Origin: Takakia lepidozioides | Taxonomy: Eukaryota; Streptophyta; Takakiopsida; Takakiales; Takakiaceae | Reading direction: 5' to 3' | NCBI GenBank assembly: GCA_030704615.1 | Contig: CM060731.1 | Span: forward strand, 81,448,756-81,512,755 | DNA: 64,000 nt | Shown: positions 1-12,413 of the stretch, piece after piece | Numbering within the stretch: position 1 is the first letter of the stretch | How the letters are laid out: every line of letters starts with the position of its first letter | The notes under the pieces: model-generated | Seen by the model: the letters and a program-made list of their open reading frames with translations, nothing else | What the model was told of the DNA's origin: nothing | Database searches by the model: none | Translations under genes and position numbers: made by a program

Positions 1-539
1 TCTGTGATGCTTTCCAATACATGAGGATGTTATTGAGAGTCCTCTGTTTGTCATGAGCTTGGGGGTTGATTGAGAGTAAAAAAGAAATGATCTTTATTCA
101 CCATCTATGGGTGTAGACAGGCAGCTGGGGTTCTAAAAGCCACACAGCAGGATACAACTGGGTTCTGGAGACATGCATAACAAAGCCTGCTGCTATGAGG
201 TACCAGCAACCAGTTGTTACAGTAATATTCACTCTGTGACTATGCTAACTAACCTCTGCTTGATCCTAGTAGTTATTGATCATACCTATCAGAATGCATG
301 GGTTTCCCATGTCTGTTCGACATCACATCTACACATTCATGCCCAGCTTATGGACTTGGAACACTATATGTTGCCACATCTGACTGGCTACTAATTTTGC
401 CATCCTCTGCGTGAAGGCAATTGTATCTATGAATGTTCCATTGCCCCCACTGCAGTATGGATCAATATGATTGATGACTTATCACTGATAACCTTACTCA
501 AAGGTTTCCTACCTTCCCATGTAGTTTTACACTATACAA
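1..539. other. 3' flank of asparagine synthetase, no gene seen
   Basis: No convincing coding exon is visible on either strand. On the minus strand this is the region downstream of the asparagine synthetase stop codon, so it should hold its 3' UTR. The nearest AATAAA-like signal on that strand is about 440 bases beyond the stop, near 91-97, and may not be the one used. Confidence 0.5.
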
Positions 540-3500
540 TCAATACGCCAAACCCTGGACTTTCAAAACACTCTCTACCACCTGCATCTTGCTGGAAGTT
601 TTCTTCAGTCTCTCACCAACATGATGGTTGTTGGTGACATCCACTGGAGTGTCATCCTCATATGCAGCCAGATGCACACCAGCAGCCGCTCTGCCTGACG
701 GGTCCAAGTTGTTGGACCATGCCTCATCCCAGGCTACGGCTGCTGCAGTACTACATGCCACACTTGGTCCTCCTGGCACTGTCAACCGTGCTGATTGCTG
801 CCATACATGACACTCAAAATCAAAATTCAGGTCTGGTATCATGTACACAGTGAGAGAGGGAGAAAGAGACGAAAACATGCTTGAAATTATGCTACAGATA
901 TATTATGCAAATATCATACGAATGCTAGTCTATTTCTCACAAGTGACATGGCATACATTTTTAGCTGTCAGCTGCCTTTGGAGCTGTATTAAGTTTATTC
1001 ATCAACAACTAACCCTGGGATATTGGTTAAGCAACTGCCTCCAAATGTAAGTTGGAGAGAGAAGCCTCAATTTCAATACAGTGTTACATGTAAGAAAGCA
1101 GAGGGAGAAAATTGGCACTGACTTGAGGAAAGCATTTTTCAAAGAGCATACGGTAGAAATAGGCCTCCTTGGTGCTTGGCGTGTTGTGTGGGTAGATGTG
1201 CTTGGCATGTCTCAACATCTGGTCTGTCACCTGAATATGCCCATGGAGCCTACCTTAGCAAGACTATTGTTGCTTTCGAGCTCAAAGCCTTGCAATACAG
1301 GATATATAAGGCTTTAGTTTCAACCATCAAAGTTCTCCTTTGAATCAGATATTTTTGTGTGACTGAAGCACACAATGAGCACTATTTCAGAGACAAGCTG
1401 TTTGAAAATGGAATCTTTTCTTTTTGTTGACATTGAAGGGGGACACAGCTCCCCTGGCACTTCTCTTGGGATTATTTAAGGGAAAAATTTTAGAACCTTC
1501 AGATACACCTTTGAAGTAAATTATGTCAAGTAAACCAATGTCTATGGCATATTTGTTGATCTCAAAATTAGCTGTAGTAGTTTTCTCTACATCCCAACAA
1601 GCCATCCACAATCAGGTAGCAGGAGGGTTTTCAAAGTTGGAACGCAATTTTGTCAAACTGATTTCTATATTTAAAATGAGTCAATTACCTAGAAGTAATG
1701 AAAAGAGAAAGAGGAATCTTACATGACTTGCCACATGGGCCTTAAGCTCATCAATCCAGCTGTAGCCAACTCCATCACTGAATTGTTCCTTTTGCCTATA
1801 CAGAATGTGCTGTGCATTAACACAATCCACCGTGCCCATCCTCCTTTGTCAGTATTTACCACTCACTCGTGTAGACTGAGCTCTTATGCCTACTATTGCC
1901 TCTTATCCCTATATTGCAACCAGAGAGTGATAACATTGTACAATAGTGTAAGCACAGAGTCGGAAGAACGATAAAGACATCTGTCCTGATGCAACATTAC
2001 CAAGACTGTAGGGAGAAAAGAACACAGCAAGTAGGGTAGACCTGAGGGAGATAGGGATTCTCCTTGTCATCAAATGCTTTACGCATAATCCACTTCTCAA
2101 TGCGCCCTTCTTCGGGTCGCACCTGCATGAAGAAGAACCGAAAATTAGAAGCAGGAGATCATTAGAGAAGTACAGAGTACAGACAACTCTACAATCCATG
2201 CAAGGGGATATATGAACTATTACACATGAAGAAACAAACAAACACAACCAGAGGTGGACAAGAGAACAAACGAAAAAGCAGGGGCGCACCATTTTTTCAG
2301 CAGGGTCAATGGACATAGCAAGATTGATGAAATCCTTGTCTAAGAAGGGCACCCGTGCTTCTAAGCCCCATGCTGATGTGGCCTTGTTAGCCCTCAGGCA
2401 GTCATAGAGGTTGAGCGCCTTTATCTGTCCATGGTGAAAAGATGAGCAATGTTTTTGCCTTACCTTGCTATGTACAAACTTGGATGGCATGACTCCATTG
2501 AACACTAATAACCAGGTCATAGTCAATTCAGAACTGACAAACAGTCTGAACCCAGAAGAAAATACTCAGAAAACAAACAACTGCCCAGGATAAGGAGAAA
2601 TCTAGTACAGGAAACCCACAGGTCTCAAGCGAGAGAGATGGAGGGAGAGAAAGACCTTTCTACAAGTTTCGCGATGCAACTCCTCCTTACTGGGGGCCTT
2701 GTGGAAGTAAAGGTATCCACCAAATATTTCGTCAGCACCCTCACCAGAAAGTACCATCTTCACACCCAGGGCCTTGATTTTGCGTGCCATCAAAAACATG
2801 GGAGTGCTCGCTCGGATTGTGGTCACATCATATGTCTCGATGTGGTAGATCACATCAGACAGAGCATCCAATCCCTCCTGAAAACACCTCACAACACCAG
2901 ATGTGTCAAACTCCACTTGCTACAAACCATACAAAGACCAGACACCAAAGGTGTACTGTAATTCGATGGCGAAATTTGACGAGAAGTTCAAGCAATAACA
3001 ATTGTCTTAGCTTTCAGACCAGTGGTTATAAAGCCGAATCGAAATTGAAACAATCTTTGGAGGGTGGGCAAGATGTTCTCTCAAAGTCCTTCAAAATGTC
3101 GGACTGTTCTGAGAAACTTGGATTCACCTTTAGTGATAGGAGGATTGAGCATCATGTGGGGTATCGTTGTTGAGATCTAAAGAAGGATCCTGGTGTTCAC
3201 CACACCCTGCGACTAGCAATGGCGGACTGAGGAGGATACCTGAATCGTGAAATGGACTTCATGGTGGAGCGTCCCAAGGTAGTTTGCAACTTCCTTTGCA
3301 GCTTTTAAGTCAGGTGACCCCTACACCCGGAACCACCATCGAGTGTCATCAGACCTTCTTCATCAAATTTGTTTATCTTCGCAAGACTTCTCGGATGTCC
3401 TCAAGGTAGTATTGGCAGTCTAATGCATGTTTATCGGATAATGGGTGCAATTGAAGCCAAATCAGTCCTACTTTGATGACAGAAGATACAAATCACAAAA

Positions 3501-5480
3501 AAGGTGATGAAGAAAGGAGTTTTCGGACAAGTACCTCTATGCCAACACAGAAAGAGTGAAGTTGAGCGCCCCAAATGCTGGCAGCTCTGGTGCCAGCTAA
3601 ATGCCGGGATGCGACAGCAGCCACGAGCGAGGAATCCAGGCCGCCGGACAGCAACACTCCAAAAGGCACATCAGTCATCAGCCGCTTTACTACTGCCTGC
3701 AGTGCCGCCCCATACACCAATGTAACCCAATCTCAAGTGTTCCAACCCACTTCACTGGACCAGGATGACTCACGAGTTGTGGTTGTCGATGAATGGAGGA
3801 TTCGAAAACCAAACAGCCGAGAGAGTGAAGCATACCTTCTCAAATGCAGCACGCAGAGCAAGTGGGTCGTAAGGAGTTGATGGAATGGTCATCTCATTGA
3901 ACCAGGGTGGGTTATAGTACCTGCTCAGCCCTCCTGTGATCACCATGAATGACAGAGTCCCTCAGCCTGTTACCTTTGGACGGCAAGGATAGCCCTATGC
4001 TTGTAGAAATGAACACAGATTGGGTGCCAACCTGCATTGCTCGAGTAGATGTGACCAGGTGGGAAAGTTTCGAAACGCTCACAATCATCTTTCAAAGCCT
4101 TCATCTCCGATGCAAACCACACAGACCCTGCGATGCCCACCCCTTTCTTCAAATATTGACCACCTCACTCGAATCAAGAATAACAACTTTGCTTTTAACA
4201 GTGGAAATTCCTCAACTCAATCCCGCCCTCCCCCTCGCCCATCTTTCAAATCCTTCATCTCCGATGCAAATCATACAGACCCTGCGACGCCCACCCCTTC
4301 TTCAAATTATTGACCACCTCACTCGAATCAAGAATAGCAACTTTGCTTTTAACAATGAGTGGGAATTCCTGTACTCAATCCCGCCCTCCCCCCCGGCCCC
4401 TCAAAGCAGCAAAGTCTAACATAAGAAAGGAGCAGAACAGAGACCGTCAGCGCCCCACCCAAGGTAGAGGGGGGTGATCCCGATAGGATCGCGAGCAGCA
4501 ATGAACGAGTTATCGCGCAAGTCCAGCAACACAAACGAAAACATCCCATCGAGCTGATGCACGAGATCCTCTCCAACGTCTTCATACTGCACCGTAGAAA
4601 ACAGGAGCATACATCCAGACTAACTGTGAGCACCAGAAAATGGGCTGCTAGTTTTTCCATGCCAAAGGAAGAGGCAAAGAGAGAAAACTCCAAGTTACTT
4701 CAACCCTACACCCAATCTTCCTGATCAGTGAATTGACAGTACAGCCTAGATGTAAGGTACGCCTCACCAGATGTGCAATGACTTCGCAATCACTCTGGGT
4801 ATTGTACTTGTGTTCTTTCATCGACGCCTTCAGGGCCTCATGGTTGTAGATCTCTCCGTTCACCTGCAACCGCCGAATACAAGTTTACAGGGGCACGATA
4901 CATTCTAGACAGATCGGGTGCACATGGGACCTCGCTATGGGGAGACGTCCCCTGCATGTCTTCATTTAGACTACACCGGGTCAATGACTCGCTGACCCAA
5001 TTCTCTGAGTGAACGAGACAGAAACAGAATAAAGGCAGCGGGTGGTGAAGCTCACGGCAACGACGATGTCTCTGCTTTCATTGTACAAAGGTTGGTCACC
5101 CGACGTGGGGTCGATAACGGCCAGTCGCTCATGCGCGATGTAGCCGGCACCCTGTCCAACAAAGAGCCCACTCCAGTCGGGCCCCCGATGCCTCAACCTG
5201 CATTCATGCTCAAGGTCAGCAATTGGTGGAGAAAACAAGCAGTCAAAACAAGCAGTCGAAGGGATTTCCGAAAATTCGAAATCAACAGCTTTGTGCAATG
5301 GACACTGTAGCGTAAGCTGCTGCCACATCTACCTTCAGATCGGGTGACAATTCCTCCCTAATGAGCTAGAGAGAAAGAGAGAGAGAAAGAGATCAGCTAC
5401 CTGCGAGAGAGCTCAAGAATGCGGGCTCGTCTGGATGGAGAGTTGTCATGCGATCCCAAAATCGCTAAAATCCCACACAT
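540..5480 (-). CDS. ASN: Asparagine synthetase (glutamine-hydrolysing), 14 exons, complete
   Basis: Makes asparagine from aspartate, ATP and glutamine amide nitrogen, in the cytosol. Minus-strand exons: 5480-5401, 5197-5056, 4863-4768, 4586-4445, 4127-4032, 3933-3836, 3696-3535, 3320-3240, 2877-2656, 2424-2290, 2122-2042, 1809-1723, 1230-1123, 797-540. All 13 introns are GT-AG and all phases agree, giving 595 residues, close to the plant enzyme's usual length (~580-590). The start Met is followed at once by Cys2 (MCGIL), the glutaminase nucleophile once Met is removed. RHRGPDWSG and NGEIYNHE follow in the class II glutaminase domain. The synthetase domain has the PPi-loop SGGLDSS at residues ~235-241, then [12 protein letters not shown] and [10 protein letters not shown]. 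The C-terminal exon carries the plant-conserved [16 protein letters not shown] block plus a tail of about 30 residues that I do not recognise. The reading is intact throughout and this is the best-supported gene here. Confidence 0.97.
4087..4395. repeat. 154-bp tandem duplication spanning an intron-exon border of asparagine synthetase
   Basis: Two adjacent copies start at 4087 and 4241 with matching sequence to about 4395. The copy nearer 4087 contains the real 3' splice site and first codons of exon 5 ([12 protein letters not shown]). The second copy lies inside intron 4 and repeats that splice site, but its frame has a TGA where the Trp codon should be and Ala-Leu is altered to Asp-Leu. It is therefore a dead partial exon. 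Confidence 0.9.
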
Positions 5481-5514
5481 TCTCACACACACACAAACTC
5501 TCTCCTCTCTCTAT
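5481..5514. repeat. CA/CT microsatellite in the 5' leader of asparagine synthetase
   Basis: Immediately upstream of the start codon the minus strand reads GAGAGAGG...GTGTGTGTGTGAGA. It is a mixed GA/GT tract in the probable 5' UTR. Confidence 0.7.
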
Positions 5515-5598
5515 GGATATCTAAAAATGAAAAGATCGCTGGTTGACGACGTTGTAATCGTAAGTGGATGGGAGGGGACTATGGGCGGGTGTGAGCTC

Positions 5599-5606
5599 AA
5601 TTTATA
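5599..5606 (-). promoter_or_regulatory. Candidate TATA box of asparagine synthetase
   Basis: The minus strand reads TATAAATT here, about 120 bases upstream of the ATG at 5480. That leaves room for a transcription start near 5570 and a 5' leader of roughly 90 bases. The call rests on motif and spacing only. Confidence 0.4.
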
Positions 5607-7504
5607 GGAGAAATAGGACGAGGGTGGAACCCACATGCAGAATCTAGGCCTGTGGACCCCGCAGTCCCGGCATAGTAGCCTGAAAGCAGCTTACGCCTGG
5701 AAGATTGAGATTTCTGCCAATTGGCCATCATTTTACAGTACCTATCCAGTCCCTTTGCGTAGCGTATAGAGCCCATTCCCGACTTCTTGGGGTAAGTAGG
5801 TAGCCCCTCTGGCTCTCCTTTCCTCTCAATTTTTTCCCGGCTGTTGGTTGTTTGAAAATGTCGGAGTTCAGACTACGAGGACAAAGAGTCCGCCCAATCA
5901 CAGTTTGCCATATAGATTCACCTCACTCAGACTTAAGGCATCTACCTGGAACAATCCGCATATTCTAGAAACATCAATCCCTATCCTATCTAGCTCGACT
6001 CGATCAAGCTCCCCCTTTCAACTTCACAGAGTGATCAATGCAAATGGATTCCAAAGACTATCACTCCAAATTTCAGTTGGTGCGTGGTTAGGGGAGGTGG
6101 TTGGTGAGGCGAGGCGTGTTCATGGCACACGCAGCATCGCTTTACGGACATGCCGTAGAACGAAAGCAGGTAGATGCGATAGGACAAGTCTGCGATAAGG
6201 GATCATGCCAACCTCGTGAACAAGTACTCTTATCAGCACTGCACTGCCCATACGCGGCCTCGTGGACATGGCAGATCATTGCACAGCCCCTTCATCAATG
6301 CATCGACCTCTACTTACACAGTCAGCTCAGCTCTCCTCTCTCTCTCTCTCTCTCTCTCGATCGCGTGATTTCCACGCGCGTCTACTCTACAGTCTACAGT
6401 GCGAGACGACATCCCGTACCTGCAATGATTCTGGCGATTCCCTGCTCCCATTCGCCGCGCCCGCGCTGCGTTGGTTTCTCCGTCACTTATGCCTACTATA
6501 TTATTCATATTTCGATTGAGTAATGTTAGTCGCCCATTCGCCGCGCAAGTACGGTTTGTCGTACTATTTCCCGTATACCTAATTTTACATTAGGTATATG
6601 GTTCTTTAATACATTGTTTAATTATTTGTTATCGATTTGAATACTATTTTCTCCCCTTATATATAAAATTATGGCTCTGGCTTTTTTTATAATGATAATT
6701 AGTAGGTATAGAGAAACCTCGTTGAGAAACTAACCTGACCTGTTTGGGCTACACTTTTAGGGCTCATACTATCTGGAATATTTGAAAAGCCCGCTATGCC
6801 CTTGTCTTTTCTGGAAAGCCGATTTGTGTTAGGTCTATTCTGTTGAAGTCTCACTCAGACCTCATGTCTGAGACTCGTAAATTTTGGGGTTAGCTCTTCG
6901 CAGATGCAGACAGAGGAGGCGATCTCAGCTTCTCGTTGAATTTGATGGCTCATGGGGCAGGGGAGCTCTAATCTGCTCCAGAGAATAAGATTCATTGGTA
7001 CAAGCTAGCAGTTCTCTTAGCACCAAACGCTGGGGCGAGGAGCCCGAGGTCAATTGGAGACACCATAGGTCCTTTAGGAAAGGAAAGGCTAAGGCTCGGC
7101 TTTCCTTTGGCAGCATCAGTTGATTTTAGCTTCTGCTCTATGTTCAGTGCTTTAGCTTTTGCTTAGCTTCTTCTATGGACAAGTGCTTCAGCTTTAGCTT
7201 TGGCTTCTTCTTCTGCTCCTAGACAGTAGCTGCTCTATTTCCCATCCTTAGGCTTCAGCTGCTTGCTGTTGTTTAGGATCCTCCTTGCTTCTGCTCTTCT
7301 CTCTTTTGCAGACCTATGCTGCATTGCTCTCTGTCCGTTCCAGCTGTTTCCTTCTTGACCCCCTTCTCTTTAGTTTTTGGTGATGAAGCAGAGCCTTCCC
7401 TTATCAGCCTCCAGGGCACTCTTCCAGAGGTTATTTTTTTCCTCTTTGTAATTCTCGGAGGTTTTGGTCCTTATACTGTCCCTCTTCTCTAATTTTTATT
7501 TTTT
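5607..7504. other. Upstream/intergenic DNA with CT microsatellite
   Basis: No exon with recognisable homology is seen. A CT dinucleotide run lies at 6336-6358. Around 7130-7330 the sequence is rich in GCTTCTGCT/TTAGCTTC-type pyrimidine repeats. Short open frames here show no protein-like composition. Confidence 0.4.
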
Positions 7505-7600
7505 TAAAGCCCTGACCTTGCGGAGCTCATGGGAGGATTTGAATCCGGTACCATCGGGGTTGGCACTACAGTACTCATGGAAGGCTACCTCAAAACATTA
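7505..7600 (-). repeat. tRNA-like SINE head, degenerate
   Basis: On the minus strand GGATTCAAATCC (7547-7558) matches an RNA polymerase III B box. It is preceded by a possible anticodon-arm-like stretch. The A box is weak, so this is a candidate only. Confidence 0.25.
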
Positions 7601-7799
7601 GCCAATCCGTATCGGAAATTAGATGTGGACATCGGCCGAACTACTTACGACACAAATTATTCGGGGTGTAATGTGGTGTCGCAATAACGATAATCTCTTT
7701 TATCTTTTTAAGGGAAACCTGGGACCAATTAGGACACTAACAGCCCCTTTCATTTAAGACTGCACCTCAGAGATAATATAATAGCACACGCGAGGATGA

Positions 7800-7870
7800 G
7801 AAGGTACGTAATAGGATTCGAACCCCGAATCACCTGGGTGGCACACCCAACTGGAGGTACTTGTGGATCT
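7800..7870 (-). repeat. tRNA-derived SINE-like sequence
   Basis: The minus strand contains GGGGTTCGAATCC, a perfect B box, at about 7810-7822. About 30 bases earlier it has CCAGTTGGGT, resembling a tRNA A box/D-arm. Together these suggest a tRNA-derived SINE head. No tail or target duplication was identified. Confidence 0.35.
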
Positions 7871-8829
7871 TCCCCGGGAGACATTCGACCTGATCCACAG
7901 GTATAATTTTAATGTTATTGACTCTATACTTTATTTTATATATAGCGTAATATAAGTAAAATACTTAGAGTGGGCCTAAGCAGATTCCGAGGCAGGCCCT
8001 CAAGTGCGAGCATGGGTCATGTGCCTTATCAACCTGTCCCCATTCGACACGTATGTGGATAACTATTGTAAGAGGTAAAGTCCGTGCTTCTATGGGATTC
8101 GAATTTCAAAAATGTGCGAAAACATGCGGGCAGGAACTTTAAAAATGCGGCGGAATTATGCGGGTGAATTCCGTCAACGCCCCCGGAAAAGTTGGGAGGT
8201 GATATTCCATCATACTCCTATTCCTGGGACAAAAGCATGGAATGGATTTTCCGGACACTGTTTCCAGAACCGGGCCCAACCCGGAGGTATGGTAATCTCA
8301 TTGAACAAAAGGCAACTGGATTGACTCCGGAAATTTTCGTCCGCATGCCGTACATAGAATAAGTGTGGTACTCTATCTAGAGGATCAGAGGGGACTTGGA
8401 ATTCAACCCAGTCAATTGTTTTATCGTACAACATGAAAACACTTGAATAGAAAAACATTGCATTGTTTGTCTTTGACTCATCCTATCTTATAATCTCATA
8501 GAACTTATTCCTATGTTTTATAAGTTTATAAAATAAATTTTGAATTCAGAATAATGTGGAATAGAGATTGGTAGATGCATGGCACGTTGTCGATGTACAC
8601 AATTGCCCTACAAAAGAACATGCATTGGCTAGCGGACTACCCAAAGAAAAGCGCCCTATTGTTTGGGTAGATGATGTTATCTCAAATCTAGTGTACAACT
8701 GTCATAATGTTTTGAGAAGAGAGAGAGAGATGACTCTGGCCACAAGTCGGCCCACAACCCTTGTGCCTTAGAGTCAGTATGTCTTGCAACTATATTTGTT
8801 CCTTTTGGGGGCGGGGCTCTATTGTGTTG

Positions 8830-9115
8830 GAGTTTCAAATTTGGCTTATGGATGGGTTGTTTGTGAATGAGTTTTCTCTCATTCATGATGATAATTGCAA
8901 AGGATACGATGGTTGTGAGGTGGATGTCCTTGAAGCATACGGCACTTGTCTGATTTGGTAATTGCATGTGGTCTCTAAGAGAGTCAAGGTTGCGTGTATG
9001 TATACTACTTGCATGGACCCCTGTCTTGATGACCGTAAGGGGGCGACACGCTAGCCTCATTAGCGAAGGGCAAGTATGAGTGGGGCATACATCTTTTTCT
9101 CTTTTTGAGTGGAGT
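8830..9115. repeat. Dispersed repeat, copy 1 of 2
   Basis: This shares a diverged but co-linear alignment of about 280 bases with 42845-43125. Shared landmarks are a GAGGTGGATG/CAGGTGGATA block, a TGACyGTwAGGGGGC block and a following GCATACATCTTTTT/GGACGTATTTTTGG block. On the opposite strand both encode a similar short peptide (FKxIHLTT). The family is unknown. Confidence 0.6.
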
Positions 9116-9721
9116 ACTTGGGTAGGATAGTGATCATGACAATATGTGAATGTAGATCTCATAAAAAGATACGGATCGAGCATGGCCCTTGGGGTTGGGA
9201 CTAGGTAGTCCCTTGACTTGTAGTATGTTTGACGGTAAAGTCTAGCGAGGCATTGAGAGTGCAAATTACCTCAATGTTAGCAGAAGCCATGGCCGGCCCA
9301 AGTATTGTGATTTGGGGATCTACCTTGGCATGTACCAGTAAATAATATCATCTTGATTTTGGGTGTTGCATGTAAAAATATGTAGATGTCTACATACAGC
9401 TTGTTATGCAAAAGACCATAATAATATGGTGTAGGCTTTGGCTCAAGAGATGGCATCTTGTACATAAATACAATTACTCAGATTATAAATGTAAGAGCAG
9501 ACAAGGCAGATGTTCTATCCCCCCTCTTAGCATTTCAATAACCTTCAAACACTCACAAAACAAACTTTGATCTCTCCTTCGTCTCTATTAGCTATTTTGC
9601 TAAAGTCACGGGGAAGTTTCCCCCCAGTAAGTCCTCACGGCCTCTGCAGTGGTTGTTTTTTCCATTGATATGACTCTACTTTTAATTAATTTGATTAAAA
9701 GGGCCTCTATCCCCTTTTACG

Positions 9722-9750
9722 AAAAAAAAAAAAAAAAAAAAAAAAAAAAA
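9722..9750 (+). repeat. Poly(A) tract
   Basis: Twenty-nine uninterrupted A residues. It may be the tail of an old retroposed sequence, but no source element is recognised upstream. Confidence 0.8.
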
Positions 9751-10384
9751 CAGAATATGTATTTGCGTTGGTTACCCCTATATTGAGCATATCAAAGTAA
9801 CAAGGTGGTCGGATCTAGATGTCGCTAATAGCATTGGTAGTCCAAAAATGGTTAAGAGAGCTTGTGGTCTAGAACATTAGATTCTCAACATGTTCATCCA
9901 TGTTAGGAAGATATGCATGTCATCATGGCATCCACTAGCCTTTAACCACGAGAATATTTTAAGCTTTGTGACCACTACATATATAAAATTTTGCGTCTCG
10001 TTGAAAGATGATAGCGTCTTCAATGTGCACGCATGTGCTTGTGGCGGGGCCATGCATAGTAGAGAGGGTTGCGAAGGGTGGGAGCGCCCCTACCGTCAAC
10101 GGGTCCGCTATAGCTCAGAGCCGGTTCCATGGGCACTCCCAAACGCCCCCCCCAAGCAAGCGCCCCTAGGAGGGAATTGCCCCTTAACAATGAGAAGGGG
10201 TGGTTCCATTGACACCTTTCCATTCACCCCTCTAGAAATCTTTGGCACCAATTGTTTGGGCCCATGACATAGTAAATGGACAATTAATATAAGTTTTGGA
10301 TGAAAATATAAAAAATCATTCCCTCCTCTAAAATTTAGCTTAAGTTTGGATGGAAATCAATGTATTATGTAAGTCTGCGGGCCC

Positions 10385-10552
10385 CGCTACAGGAAAAGAC
10401 AAAGGTGTCAGTTAGGGGCGCCGTGAAACTCGATCACCCCTTGTGAAGGGACGGCTTTTTTGCGCCCCTTAGCAAGGGGCGAATCCGTGGGGGCGCCCCT
10501 TAGGGTATATGCTATTTGGACCAATCGCGCCTCACTAATCCTGGGGGCGATT
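10385..10552 (+). mobile_element. CACTA-like terminus, relict, cut by the chromovirus
   Basis: CGCTACAGGAAAAG at 10385 differs by one base from the clear CACTA terminus CACTACAGGAAAAG at 18723. It is followed by GGCGCC- and GGGGCG-rich subterminal sequence with internal inverted repeats. The LTR retrotransposon inserts at 10552/10553, so any continuation should resume after 17326. No matching far end was found. Confidence 0.45.
10548..10552 (+). repeat. Target-site duplication, left copy (CGATT)
   Basis: These five bases are identical to 17322-17326, directly abutting the two LTR ends. Confidence 0.9.
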
Positions 10553-11278
10553 TGTCGCGGCCCTTTGCCTTGAGGGCAGGGGGTCGGGACACATGAGGGG
10601 CTGCCCCTGTGGTGGGGGCAGCGGCAGCGATAGGTATGGGGGGCTGAAGCACCCTTGAGTGCCCAAGGCACTCAAGGAGGCGGAGGCTCACTAGGTGGAG
10701 CCCCGCACACGGGGTTGCGGTGGGGGTGGCTCCACAAGGGGTGGTGGTAGCTTAGCGGGACTTAGTGGGGGTGGCATAGGACTCACCATAGGGGCGGAGA
10801 CCTCGTGGTGGGAGTCGTGGGGAGTCTTGGGACTCATCACGGTCCATAGTGGCCGTGGTGAGTGGGCCAAGACTCACCGACTCATCACCGGGAGTCGAGG
10901 GTTTTCGTGGTGGTTCGCCATAAAATGGCATGGCTGGTTGTGAAACCCCCGCGGACAGCTACAGAAGTATATATAGGGAGTAGTAACCCCGAGAACGGTG
11001 CAAGCCCGTTGGTGACCAAAAACTAGTGAATAAGCGAGCGAGCGAGCCGGAAAGCGACCAAAGAGTGGGGAGCTGTTCCGGATTGCCAACTACAAAAGGG
11101 AATTTCCGCTGGTTCCAAAGCGGTGGAGGGTTCTTTGGGAGAACAAAGGGGGACCGTTATGCCCGGTGAGCAGCCGAAGCTCCAAGTTGGCCCGGCGGCC
11201 AGGTTGGGAATCAGGCGCGCGCATCAAAGCGAGTAACTATGACTTGAGGGGGAGCTTACCGAAGGGAGGTGCGCGACA
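10553..11278 (+). repeat. 5' LTR of chromovirus
   Basis: 726 bp, TG...CA termini, nearly identical to 16594-17321. By eye there are roughly 20-25 substitutions and small indels between them. A TATA-like GTATATATAGGG lies at about 10967-10978, where the element's own promoter is expected. Confidence 0.95.
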
Positions 11279-11279
11279 C

Positions 11280-11291
11280 TTGGTATCAGAG
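11280..11291 (+). other. Primer binding site (initiator tRNA-Met)
   Basis: TGGTATCAGAGC begins one base after the 5' LTR. It is the usual minus-strand priming site of plant Ty3/gypsy elements, complementary to the tRNA-iMet 3' end. Confidence 0.93.
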
Positions 11292-11334
11292 CTTAGAGTT
11301 CAGTACGCGATCGTCCTTGGGATTGGCCTCATTA

Positions 11335-12413
11335 TGGGGTCGGGCAAGCCAAAGCGAAAGCGGAACGGCCCAAAAGATGATGATCCTGGTGAGCCCGATG
11401 GGGGCGACGTGTCACCGAGGCGGCCGTTTGAGGAAGCGATGAATGTTTCCGAAAACGAAGCCGCTCAGGAGCGGGAGGAATCGAGGAGTCGGAGCCGAGG
11501 AATCCTTGAGAGCTCCGACAAACCAAGAGATGCCTCCCATGCCGGCAGCCTTTTGGGAAGGGTTGTTGGCGCAGTTTGGCGGGACGTTGAAAGACGTGTT
11601 GAAGGCTGCCACTTCCACTAAGGCAAAGTTTAAGGTGAAGCCTAAGGAACCCGGCACCTTCGAGGGCGTTCGAAAAATCGGAAGGCACTCAACACCTGGC
11701 TCCTGGAGCTAGAGCAGTACTTCCGGGCGGCCAAGTTGAATGACGAGGATCGGGTGGAAGTGGCTCCCACCTATTTGAGGGGCTATGCTCAACAATGGTG
11801 GCAGAAACGCCTTCACGACCGAGGCCCAAGCCCGGAAACCTTGAACTGGAGTGGGTTCAAGGAATTGATGAAGAGACAGTTTGTGCCCCTCAACGCATCC
11901 TGGCTTGCCCGGGACAAGATGAGGAATTTGAAGCAAACAGATGACATTCGGGGGTATGTCCAGGCTTTCAATGTGCTGTTGCTCGAAGTCGCGGACATGG
12001 CAGAACCAGAAATGGTCTTCAACTTTGTGGCGGGACTGGCCCCATGGGCCAGGCGGAAGTTGGAGGAGAAGCCACCCAAGACTTTGAACAAGGCAATTGA
12101 GAGGGCTGAATGTTTCTCGGATGTCCCTAGGGGTGAGAGACAAGGCCGTACGGAGCTGAACCACAAGAAGACCCGGCGGGAAGGTGACTCCTTCCGACCG
12201 GAAAAGAAGTGGGATAGGCCACGCGACGACAATGGCACGTGGAAATCGAAGGGAGGGCCTTCACACGTCAAGGCGGCACCCGGTGCTTCGAAAGGAAAAG
12301 CGGGTGGAGCGGCTTATGGCGGACAGAAGGCAACCTTTGATGGAGTGTGTTTCAATTGCGGGGAGCCCGGGCACATGGCCAAGAAGTGCACAAAACCTCG
12401 ACAATTGAACATG
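11335..12413 (+). pseudogene. Chromovirus gag, frameshifted
   Basis: Encodes the structural capsid/nucleocapsid protein. A first frame from ATG 11335 (basic, Pro/Glu-rich) must shift near 11530 and again near 11690 to stay in Gag. The main open stretch from 11736 holds the capsid-like region (QQWWQKRL, WSGFKELMKRQFVPL, VFNFVAGL). A CCHC zinc knuckle, CFNCGEPGHMAKKC, lies at 12348-12389. The first Gag part has a polar, acidic/Arg-Ser-rich N terminus. The frameshifts show that no single intact Gag can be made. Confidence 0.9.

Larger units (their letters stand above)
7871..10384. other. Intergenic repeat DNA
   Basis: No protein-coding gene is recognised. It includes one copy of a dispersed repeat (8830-9115), a 29-base poly(A) tract (9722-9750), and GCGCCCC-rich sequence at 10080-10200 that resembles the end of the CACTA relict at 10385. 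Confidence 0.4.

Noticed and set aside
5848-6523. Divergent gene upstream of asparagine synthetase
   Set aside because: Several overlapping open frames exist, but none shows protein-like conservation or splice-supported exons, and they include the CT microsatellite.
8210-9264. Minus-strand ORFs of 82 and 195 codons
   Set aside because: No family resemblance. The longer one overlaps the dispersed repeat copy at 8830-9115, and its composition is not convincing.
10020-10267. Solo LTR to the left of the chromovirus
   Set aside because: GCGCCCC-rich sequence resembles the neighbouring CACTA relict; no TG...CA borders, PBS or target duplication were found.
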